A stretch of DNA of 23,930 bases. Source: Coptodactyla brooksi. Lineage: Eukaryota; Arthropoda; Insecta; Coleoptera; Scarabaeidae. Location: contig JAWQRM010000342.1 of NCBI GenBank assembly GCA_033557675.1, positions 1-23,930 on the forward strand, read 5' to 3'. The number at the start of each line of letters is the position of its first letter. The stretch's first letter is position 1. The notes under the pieces are model-generated. The model ran no database searches, had not been told where the DNA came from, and was given only the letters and a program-made list of their open reading frames with translations. This document shows positions 1 to 9,017 of the stretch, one piece after another. Both the position numbers and the translations under genes were made by a program.

Positions 1-305
1 AGAGATCGCCGCGCGCTCTTCGCTCTTCGCTCGTCGCCCGGGAGGGGGGAGGGGGGAAGGGGGAAGAGCGCGATTTATTTGTTTAAAGTCCAGTTGGCCG
101 TCGGGATCCGTTTCTCGACGCGGACCAACTGTTCCGTTTCGTAAACGAAATAAACATCGAACGTTAACAATACTTCCTCCGAGCCGGGGACGGGCGGCCT
201 GCGCCCACCTGGACCGACGGGCCGCCCGCCGTCGCCGACGGAAACGTCAAACGTCGGGCGGACGCGCGGGGCCGCTTCGCTTCGAAAACGAAATCGGACC
301 GCGCG
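1..305. other. GC-rich flank, probable intron of the gene at 358-880
   Basis: No homologous coding sequence was recognised. The stretch is rich in G+C and CpG, with purine/pyrimidine runs near 40-65. It lies downstream (in minus-strand sense) of the splice donors at 330 and 357, so it is most simply intron of the minus-strand gene whose exon ends at 358. The rest of that gene would lie left of the window. Confidence 0.4.
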
Positions 306-380
306 CGGAATCTCCCGCCGTTCTACTCACTGCGGAATCTCCCACCGCTCTACTTACTGCGGAATCTCCTGCCGTCCTCC
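306..380. repeat. 27-bp tandem repeat carrying duplicated splice donors
   Basis: Units at 306-332 and 333-359 are nearly identical, and a third partial unit begins at 360 inside the exon. Each begins CGGAATCTCC. On the minus strand the unit boundary reads CCGCA followed by GTAAGT (GT at 357-356) or GTGAGT (GT at 330-329). The duplication therefore places two good donors exactly 27 bp apart in the same phase. Confidence 0.8.
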
Positions 381-880
381 GGCGGGCCGTGCTCGTTCTC
401 CTGGAGCTGGCCCTGGGGGCCGTCCCCGTCCTCGGACATCTGGGCGTCCATGCTCTCCTCCTTGACGGAGCCGATCGCGCCGGGCGGCTGCGGGGACATG
501 GAGGCGCTCGCGGGGGAGCACGAGTCGGTCCTCGGGCTGGGGCCGAGGAACCGCTCGTCCTGCGGCGAGAACACGCCGTGCCCGAGCCCGTGCCCGTGCT
601 GCCCGTGCTGCCCGAGCTGCCCGTGCTGGCCGTGCAGCGAGTCGCCGCCCGTCTCGATCTTAAGACACTTCGGCGGCGCGAACGCCGACGGCGACGGGAA
701 CGACTTCAGGTCGCCCAACGGGCGGAACGCTCCCGAACCGAGCGACAGGCCGGGGTGCAGGAACTGGGGCTGCAGATGGTTCAGGATGTGGGCCGGGATG
801 CCCCCGTACGCCTCTATGTGGCGCAGGCCGAAACCGGAAGCCGCGAAGGGCCGGTGGAGGTCTTTGGACGTGTCGCTCAT
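358..880 (-). CDS. Coding exon of an unidentified, probably nuclear regulatory protein (partial gene)
   Basis: The frame opens with ATG at 880-878 directly after a 3' splice site (a doubled TTTCAG, AG at 882-881) and runs 174 codons to a strong donor, CCGCA then GTAAGT, in phase 1. The ATG may therefore be the true start after a 5'-UTR intron, or the exon may be internal. The N-terminal half is ordered-looking (residues near 20-45 read LRHIEAYGGIPAHILNHL). It is followed by a Gln/His/Gly tract (about 82-102) and a Ser/Pro-, Asp/Glu-rich tail with repeated SP sites and VKEE, a possible SUMO-type site. The exon ends in RRFR. Arginine-rich ends like this precede homeodomains in paired-type factors, but no homeodomain is in the window, so that is only a guess. 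I do not recognise the family. Very high GC creates long antisense frames over it, which I treat as shadows. Intron retention or use of the second donor would end the protein two codons later at TAG. Confidence 0.6.
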
Positions 881-2040
881 CTGAAACTGAAAACGAGCCG
901 TTCTTCACCGCGATTTTCTCCGAGAGGAACGGACGTCCCGCCGTCGCGTCGTCAAAATCTTCCCGCGCGCGCTTCTTCTCGCGCGAGCGAGAAGAAGAGG
1001 CCGAAGCCGTCGCCGTTGTTTGTACGAGAAATCGCGCGGATCGAATGACCGCATTGTGTTAAGTATCGTTTTGCTACGTAATTCGAACTGTAGATGGCGA
1101 TATGTACCTGAGAATTGAACGGCCTCTGGATCCTCAGGGCGTCCTGAATACCGCTTCCGGCTTGGGAGAAGACCACCAGGGCTGGAGAATTCAAATGCGC
1201 GGCGTTCGGGACGTACGCCGAATTGTCCATTTCTGGAAACGACACGGTACGATTGCAATAAAGCGCATACGCGCGACTATTTGCGTAAACAAAATAAATC
1301 GGCTTATCTGAAACCCGATGTAAATCATATTGCGTTCGATGTAATTCGAACGATTTTATCGGACCCGTCCGCAGATTCGTCAATATTTGCAAAAGAAGAC
1401 TATAAAAACGACATAATAGCTACCTCAAAATGTTTCGCGTCCGTTTTGGTACGCCGTTTTTGGAATCTGGGATCTCGGACCGTTTTGATCGTTCGAAAAT
1501 AATTCGGACGATATACGACTTCCGACAAACTTCCCGGAGAATCTTCGAAAAAACTTTGAAAAACTTTCTTCGAATTTCCTTTTCGAATCGAAAATGACGA
1601 TTAAGAAAAGCAACTTTCCGCAAAACGCGATCGTTTTAACCGGTTGACCGCGTTTGACCGGTCGAGAAACTCCACTCCGCCGCGTTTGACGCGCGCGCTC
1701 GTCGTGCAAAATAAAAAATTACCGCCAAACCGCTACGTATCGTACGATCGAAACGTACGCTACGGTATTAAAAACGAGGTTGTTTTGTCGAAAATCGTTT
1801 TGTCCTTCGACGGCGATTCGCTTATTCCGACGGTCCTCGAACGTTCGAATACCTTTCGTACGGTACGATTTGTCGAGGGCTTCGAAATACGCGTCGGTAC
1901 CGCATTTGACGTTCTCGTTTGATGTAAAACTCCCCCTCCGGTCTCTTCGGGTTAGAAACGAATAATAGTCGCCGGGACCGCATCTAGAAAACGCGAGGTC
2001 CGATGGAGCAATTCGTTAAACGGCACCTTTTAACGCCTTT
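881..2040. other. Non-genic stretch left of the mariner relics
   Basis: No recognisable gene. The part next to 881 carries the splice acceptor of the minus-strand exon, so some of it is probably an intron or 5' region of that gene. Open frames on both strands between 905 and 1965 overlap each other, lack homology I can recognise, and have base composition like the surroundings. Confidence 0.4.
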
Positions 2041-2044
2041 TAAA

Positions 2045-2385
2045 ACGTACCTTTACTCTCCCGCGATTGTTCTTCCTTTCTGGGGATTGTCGACGAAAAT
2101 TATGCCGGGCGACGGGCGTCCCAAAAAATATCGGCCGATACCTTTCCGACCGATTATTTCGTGCGTTGTTCGTTTCGTCCTATGCGGAAAAACTCGTTTG
2201 GTCGATTCTGATCTAGTCATCTCGCGCGAAGCTCTTTCGTACGTAAATGCTCGCGTAAAATATCTGATTAATTTAATAAACCGTCGACAGACGGTCTTTT
2301 CGACGGAGTACGTGCACCGTAAGGCTCTTCGAGCCGTTCTCAAATTTGTACGGTATTCGTTTAAATCGAAATGCAATATTTAAGA
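2045..2385 (-). mobile_element. Mariner transposase relic, minus strand
   Basis: The minus-strand reading of about 2053-2165 contains GIIFVDNPQKGRTIAGE, the mariner signature that normally reads close to GIIxxDYLQKGxTIxGEYY, preceded by a shifted piece encoding the conserved FWD region. It aligns base for base with the plus-strand relic at about 2790-2900, including a shared TATTTTTTGGGACGCC-like core. Upstream (2170-2380) the frame is poorly matched. Frameshifts are evident and the catalytic aspartates are not recoverable as one frame, so it is dead. Ends are approximate, and no terminal inverted repeats were confirmed. Confidence 0.65.
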
Positions 2386-2599
2386 CGTGAAATTCTCTTT
2401 GATCCGATATTTACGCAAAATCAAAAACTGACCGTCGACCGACCTTTCTACAAAACGAAAGGTTCAAAACCCACAATTTAATGGTTAACGGTTAATATTT
2501 CGACGGCGCGATCAAATTCAATTTTGTGCGTAACGTCATCTAACGTTTTGGAATTTCGAACTAATATGAATATTATATTATTTTACGTAAATATCTACG

Positions 2600-3260
2600 T
2601 ATGAAAAAACTTACTGCGAGATGGGTGCCGCGTTTTCTAACGATCAACCGAAAACGGCAATTCTTGTCGCTTTTGTCAAAAACGACAATCCAAACGAATT
2701 TTTTCGCCGAACTTTTTCGCGACGGACGAAACGCGGATCCATTACTACACGTCCGAGTCAAAAAGGCAGTCTGCAAAGCGACCGAAGGGGCGATAATCGG
2801 CCGGAAAGCTCTTGGCCATTATTTTTTGGGACGCCAGTGGCATAATTTTCTTCGACTACCTCCAAAAAGGAAGAACGATCGCGGGAGAATATTATGCGGC
2901 ATTATTGGACCGCTCGAACGACGAAATCAAGATGGCGAAAAAAAAGTGCAGTTTCACCTAGACCGCGCACAGGCTCGCACGTTAATGAGAGCGATGGCAA
3001 TATTTAATGAATTAAAATACGAATCCCTTCGCCGTCCCCCGTGTTTTTTAGATCTGGCCCCCGGTGACTGTTATCTGTTTCCTACCTTGAAAAGATAGCT
3101 TAAGGGGAAGAGATTTACATCGAATGAGGACGTCAAACGCGAAACAGATGCATAGTTCGAAATCCTTAACAAATCGTACCCTACGAAAGGTATTTAAATG
3201 TTAGACGACCGTTAGAATAAGTGCGCTGTCGAAGAAAACGTAATCGATTTTTGATCCGAA
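2600..3260 (+). mobile_element. Mariner transposase relic, plus strand
   Basis: It starts with KKLTARWVPRFLT at about 2604, the standard mariner motif before the catalytic core. It continues in shifted frames through HYYTSES (about 2740) and FWDASGIIFFDYLQKGRTIA (about 2825-2885), then EYYAALLDR and a degraded second-aspartate region (FHLDRAQA where the family has QDNAP). LDLAPGDCYLFPTLKR follows at about 3050-3095, then a decayed C-terminus around 3100-3250. The third-aspartate motif is still visible; the first (MDE) is lost. Several frameshifts make it a fossil. It is likely the same mariner family as the inverted relic about 220 bp to its left. Confidence 0.85.
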
Positions 3261-5300
3261 AAAAGTTGTTTTCATCGCTCGTCCCGGGACGAAGAGTCTT
3301 TCGCCCCGTTCATTTTTTGCGTAAATAAGTCGATTTTATTTATTACACGCAAACGCATACTGCTTTGAGAAAATTATTGGCAAAATTATATGTCGAATGT
3401 TGATGTAAAGGGACGCTAAAATCTAATCGCCCCGTACGACGTTTCAGATCATTTCTCGGTGGTCAAATTCTATTTACGCGTTACCATCACCATTTTCCGG
3501 TTAAAAAGAAGTGAAATTCTCGACAACGCGACATTCTACGACGTAACTTGCCGACCGCCGTCGCTTTCGGTCGATCGACGTACGTGCGTTTTAAAATGTT
3601 ACGTTTTAAAAACGTTTAAAATTTACGTTTTAATTGAAAAATTATTATTTTAAGGTATAATTTTCCAATTTTATCGACGTCCGCGGCGCTATTTTTAAGT
3701 AACTCTGACGAGTTCTGACGCGGAGATCTCGAAGGAGATTCTAAGCTGTTAATCTGACGCGCGTGCCGTTTATCGAAACAAATTCGTCGACAAAAATTTA
3801 TACTGACCTTTGCGACGGACCGTCGCGAGGTCCTCAGACGTTGTCGACGGCGACCCTGCTCTACGTTTCAAAGTTCATGGGACACTGTCACTCGAGACTA
3901 TCACCGAAAATGCGTTTAGGAACTCGTGCGGAAAAACCGTTTGTCGCCGCGCTATCGCTATGTATTCAAATTCATTTCGATCTTTCGACCCAAACTACCG
4001 CTTGCAGACTGCCAGTTTGTTAGAAGCTTTCCGTACTGGGTCCACGTTGATCGCCAGTCCGTGCGCACGCAGCACGTGTTCGGGAGCTTTCAGAACGTAT
4101 GCCCTACCCTATGGTCCCGCTTTTTGCGCCTACCGCCGCTACTGGTAATACCGAGAACGCTTACGCTTCCGACTAACGTTAATGTCGCGCTTCTGTTTGA
4201 ATAAAGAGATTATCGCACCTCGACCGTGCCTTAAAGCCGCGAACGCGCGGGTTCCGATCGAATTCTGCGAATGTCGTCGAAGAAAAACGATTTCCCCGGA
4301 ACGATCTTTCCGATGAAACGTAATAAGAATACGAAAAATCACCTAGCTTTCTTTACGAAAAGTTTTTAGCAAATACAAAAGCTACTTTTCATTTCACATT
4401 TATTCTTCTTAATAGAAACTAATAATATTAAGAATCTAACAATTTTTGTAAAATATCTTGTCTACGACACGTTATACGCGGTAAGAGCCGCGTCGGATAA
4501 CGTTGATTTTCATATAAAACGTATTATCCGTAGAAATAATTATCGTCGACACCTTTTCACGTAGAAAATAATGTCGGCGCTACGATTCTTTAAAACGAGT
4601 CCAAAAAACGACAGAAAGGTGACCCACCGGCTCCATCTACACCCATTTATTTGTAATACGTTTTTCAGCGTACCGACGGCATCTACGCCCTAGAAGAACA
4701 ACTACGAGATAATCGTATTGGCACCGACAGAATGGCGACATCTTTTAATTACACGACAAAGCTGTGCTTTACTCGATACTGTTTCGCTTAATATCGCCGT
4801 CGGCTTTACGTGAATATGCATAACATGCATAACAAAGTGAGATGGCTGCCGACTAGCTCATTTTAAGACCGGCCGAGTGCTATACGGGGTATTAAATTCT
4901 ATAGAGAGATTCGACAAATGTCCTACTAGTGCGATCAGTAGCATTGTTATACAACTATCCGACAGGTGCAGTGTTAATTGTGTTTGTCGTCGACGTAACG
5001 TTAAGAAACTTAAATCTAAGTCTTAAATCTAACACTTTTCTTACAAACATTCTTTATAATCTCGCTTATTTCACTTTATAATATATACAACCTTATATAT
5101 TCGCGTAGACCCCGAGATTAATCTATTTTACGTAGAAATTAATATAGGTAATGATATTATCTCGAAAGAATTGAAAATAGCGAAAAGCCGAAACGTGTCG
5201 GTCGGGGAACGAGAAATGTCGACCTCACAATAAAATACAATTCCGTTTGAACATTTTTAAGTACCTCGACGACAAAGATAATTTAAATGTCCGACAATAA
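3261..5300. other. Intergenic region, no gene recognised
   Basis: AT-rich, CpG-containing DNA without a supported gene. Frames at 3763-4204 (+) and 4139-4342 (-) are open but unrelated to any family I recognise, and they overlap one another. Part may be further decayed transposon, since a mariner end would fall near 3260-3400. The segment nearest 5577 must hold the VhaAC45 promoter, but no TATA box or initiator is convincing. Confidence 0.4.
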
Positions 5301-5312
5301 ATAAGCCGCATC

Positions 5313-5422
5313 GGCGCCATCTATCGACGAGGAGCTTATCTATATTGTTAAATAAGTTGCAAAAGGGCGCCGTCGTTTAATCGCACGCGTAATAAAATAG
5401 ATAATAGATAATAGATGGCGCC
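5313..5422. promoter_or_regulatory. Inverted pair of ATAGATGGCGCC motifs upstream of VhaAC45
   Basis: The 12-mer ATAGATGGCGCC occurs on the plus strand at 5411-5422 and, inverted, on the minus strand at 5324-5313, about 155-265 bp before the VhaAC45 start codon. A looser GGGCGCC lies between them. The core AGATGGCGC resembles the Drosophila CTCF consensus (AGRKGGCGC). A Pho/YY1-type ATGGC site is an alternative reading. No binding evidence is available. Confidence 0.4.
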
Positions 5423-5576
5423 TTCCCTTTATTAATATAAAACTCGTAAGTGTAGATGTCAGTATGCATTTTGCGACTGTCTAGAATAGCACGTATCGTT
5501 AATTACGAGCCTAACGTTCACGTGATTTTTAACGATAAACTTGTGATCGCGGAATTTTAATTGTAAAACGAGCAAA

Positions 5577-7369
5577 ATGCCTCAAAAAACTCTTCGTTAT
5601 TTACTCATTCTGGGCAGTTTATTTATTGCATCTAATTCCGCGTTTGCGAGCGAGTTCGTGCCAGTTTATTTGTGGCAAACGGCGAAGTAAGTAAAATGTA
5701 TAATACGAGTTACGGCACCACACCTAATTTTTATTTCCCCATTCCGACGTTTAGATTAGGCCAAAATATGCCTGCGCTACCGCGAGTCACGATGGACACG
5801 TTCGGGGAGTTAATTCGAGAGAGACTAGGCGAGGACACCGTACTCGTGACGTTCGCGGAACCCAACGTAAATTAGAGTACTCGGTATATTCCGTCGGCCT
5901 AATATTTGTTTTCTCGTCGATTGCAGTTGAGCCCCGAAGATTTTGGTTCCGTTACGCGTTCGGGCGTACGCGCGTTTACCGAGTTAGCCAAGTTAAGGGA
6001 TGACGCTCGTACCATTTACCTGCCGCAAGTTCAAGCGCCCATCGACGCAGTTATAAAATCACGCGACGCAGACGTCGCGACTGTTGCCGCGGGGGACTTT
6101 AAACTGGAAAACGTCAAAACGTCCGCTCTTATCATCGATCTCAACGACGTACGAGACGACGAGGATAGGAATCGTATGTTGGCGAGACACGGCAAGTTCC
6201 TATCTAATACGTAAATCATAAATGGTAGTTTTAATCGCGCGATTCGGTACGGACGGTTCTCAACGATCGATCCGAACGATCGAAGCCGAATTCGTTCTCG
6301 TATTTATATTTTACTTTTCATTCTTTTCTAGATAAAATTGCCGTGAACATTTATGGACAGTTATCGAAAAAGTACGCTAACGTCGTAGCGCTTTTCACGG
6401 GACGTCAAGCGTCCTGGGTAAGGATTTGCAAAATAGAAATTTATCCCCATCGCTTTTGCTTCTTAATACGTTAGGTGGCTCCGAAAGAGGTATTAAGCCG
6501 TAAAATAAGAGACACGAGAGCCGAAAACGATAGCGATGCGTGGATCGTCGCGGCAGATCAATTATTAATCTACGCCACCGAACCGCCGACGCTAAATGGA
6601 AACAAGCTGGCCGCCAAATATACCGCCTCGGTCGACGTAGAAGAGGAAAAGTTGATTGCGAAGTTGGTCGCCGTGGACAATCCGGCTAATACTATCGAGT
6701 AAGATTATACAGCAAAGTTAAGCAATCGTTTGACGGGTATCGCCTTTTGGTATAAACGGATCCTGGCGTATTTTTAAAAAACTTAATTTCTCATTTCCGT
6801 TGGGCGATGGCAATTGCTTAACTTTACTATAAAACCGCCGGGTCCGAACTCGCGTACTTAAGATTATAGTACGTTTGACCGCTAATTAAAATTAAAAAAT
6901 TTCAACGTTACGTTTTAGGATAGTATTTTCTATTCAGTCCGGGTATTGGTCTATCTTTAGTCTTAAAGTTACGGATAACGAAAAAGACTATGACTTTAAG
7001 GTGCCCAGGAAACTGTTCATGCCTTCCGACTTTTCATACCAATGTACCAATCAAGTCTTTTTCGAATCTACGAATAGCCTAACTTTCAGGAATTTACAGG
7101 TAACGTCGGTATTAGTGTATAAAAGTTTTTTTAAAAAATTGCCCATATTATAGATTCAACCGTTCCGAGTGGCTCAACAACATCTAAAATTCGGAGACCC
7201 CTATTTCTGCGTCGGTTTTACGTCGCCGGCAATTTGGTCTGGAATATTCATAGCTTTCCTTCTCGCGACGATCATGGCTATCGGTTTGATGATGATGATG
7301 GATATGAGAACGATGGATAGGTTCGACGATCCGAAGGGGAAAACGATAATAATCAACGCGACAGATTAA
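5577..7369 (+). CDS. VhaAC45: V-type proton ATPase accessory subunit S1 (Ac45/ATP6AP1), complete, 7 exons
   Basis: Coding exons are 5577-5686, 5755-5866, 5927-6191, 6332-6417, 6475-6698, 6919-7099 and 7154-7369, joined in phase to give 397 residues. Ac45 is a type I membrane glycoprotein of the V-ATPase Vo sector. It assists assembly, trafficking and acidification in lysosomal, secretory and osteoclast-type compartments. Visible are a signal peptide at residues 1-25 (LLILGSLFIA core), a long luminal region including RMLARHDKIAVNIYGQLSKK, a cysteine pair in the membrane-proximal part (QCTNQ and YFCVGF), one transmembrane helix at about 352-375, and a short cytoplasmic tail with RFDDPKG, which is highly conserved in the family and matches ATP6AP1 tails. 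The start is the first ATG before the signal peptide, in context CAAAATG. Intron 3 uses a GC donor (6192-6193); the homologous protein is obtained only with that junction. A possible poly(A) signal AATAAA is at 7911. Confidence 0.93.
6714..6825. repeat. Hairpin-forming inverted repeat in VhaAC45 intron 5
   Basis: AAAGTTAAGCAAT at 6714-6726 is perfectly complementary to ATTGCTTAACTTT at 6813-6825. An inner ATCGCC/GGCGAT pairing is also possible. The hairpin lies wholly within the 220-bp intron, 15 bp after the donor. It could be a structured intron or a small transposon trace. Confidence 0.6.
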
Positions 7370-9017
7370 ATCGTAATACGTCGGGAGCGAGCGTCGTCGG
7401 AAGGTGGCGGGCAACGCTCGCTCCGTAGCTAGTAACGCCTTCCGTGTTAGCGCAAAATCTTAGACAACGCACTTATTATACAGGGCGTAGGCCGCGGGAT
7501 GTCGACGGAAACATTGTGATATTTAGAGCTCATTTACCGCGACTCCTCGGCCTCTCCGAGTAATGGTAGGCCTAACTGCCGTTATCCGTTCTTCATTTAC
7601 TAATTAGTAATCTGTGACAATAGCGTTTTTTAACCGGACGATGGAAAAAAATTTATATATATATACGAAATGTTAGCCATTCAAATTGTTATTATCGCTA
7701 GGTATATATTTATAGAAATGTCTTTGTTTAATTGGTTGCGATTAACGGTCGTACTATGGGCATCTATGTTTTGGAGTTTGTTTTTATTAAAAAGAAGTCA
7801 ATTTATATTCGCAAAAAAATGGATGTAATGTAATAATGAAAAAACGTCGATGGTGGCCACCCTATTAAAGAAATTCGCGAATCATTCCATTTTTATTAAA
7901 GTTGTATTTCAATAAAAATTGAATATTCTAAAAATCAAACTTTTAATTCTATCTTTCTTTATATCGCTCGCCCTGAACGATGCTATTCAAAAACGCAATC
8001 ACCTTCCGTCTTCGCAATATCGGAAGTAAACATATCGAAACATGTTCTAAAAACTTATAATTAAGGTGGTGGGGTATCCATTTCTACAGTATTTTGTGTA
8101 AAACATTTGTAAATAACTGCGTAGATACGTTTCTTTGTTCTTGTAATAGTAAGGGAGAGAATATGTTGCCAAAAAATGTACATGTATAGAAAGTTGACAA
8201 AAAAATATATATATATATATATACACAAAAATGCTTTTTGTTTACATTTGTTATCAGTTTTACCGCAAAACGATAAAAATCTCTTCGGCGCGTTTTTCCA
8301 AATTTGCCGCCTAAAGTACAGCCAACATAGTGCGATTAATTTGGCGGCACCATTCTAATTTGGAAATCTCCAATTAACAAAATATATAGAAGAAAAACTG
8401 TCGTAATTTGCTGCAAAAATGGTTTAGACCTAACGGTTAATTTGTTTTGGTACGCGCATCTGTTTTTATCAGTGACGTGCGCCGAAAAGCTAAATACGAG
8501 CGCACCTTTTAAAAAGGCTTTACTTTGAGTTTATAAAACGTTTAGGTAAGTTTGAAAATGTAGAAGAGACGATTTAATAAATATTGATATTTAAAACGAT
8601 ATTTAATTCGTGGGAAGTTTTCCCATTTCTTAAATATTCGTTAGACAAATCTAGTCGACTGTAATGCACGTAGTCATCACTCTTTTTTGTATCGAGTCGT
8701 CACTATTTTTAAAAATACAAGGGTAAGTTCCGTTAAAAACTCGTTATTGTCAATTCTTACTGTACTTGTAAAAAGGATCTTAATGCCAATCTTACGTATC
8801 AAAAATTACGTTGTAATTCGCCGATTCCGTTTTCGAATTACGACGCGTTCGTACGACGCATTTCGCGCTCGATAGCCTTAATTTAAAGGGATCCGACAAA
8901 CTTTCTATTGTCATACAAAACAACGCGGATATCTGTAGTTCGGTGGTAATCAGAAACCAATTGAATTTCGGGTGACTTACCAATTTACCGCTAACGTTCG
9001 TATTTTGGAAGCTAGAT
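7370..9017. other. VhaAC45 3' UTR and intergenic/5' region of the next gene
   Basis: The first part is probably VhaAC45 3' UTR (AATAAA at 7911-7916; no earlier obvious signal). Short TA runs lie near 7655-7668 and 8204-8223. Good splice-donor matches, AG|GTAAGT at 8546 and GG|GTAAGT at 8723, could end non-coding first exons of the gene starting at 9018, but this is unproven. No other gene was recognised. Confidence 0.4.

Noticed and set aside
389..1048. Plus-strand frames of 144-219 codons antisense to the 358-880 exon
   Set aside because: Very high GC in the real minus-strand exon removes stops in other frames. Composition (Arg/Ala/Gly, Cys/Pro runs) is that of a shadow and no homology is seen.
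3763..4342. Overlapping open frames on both strands, considered as a possible retrotransposon
   Set aside because: No reverse transcriptase, integrase, gag or transposase motif could be identified by eye.
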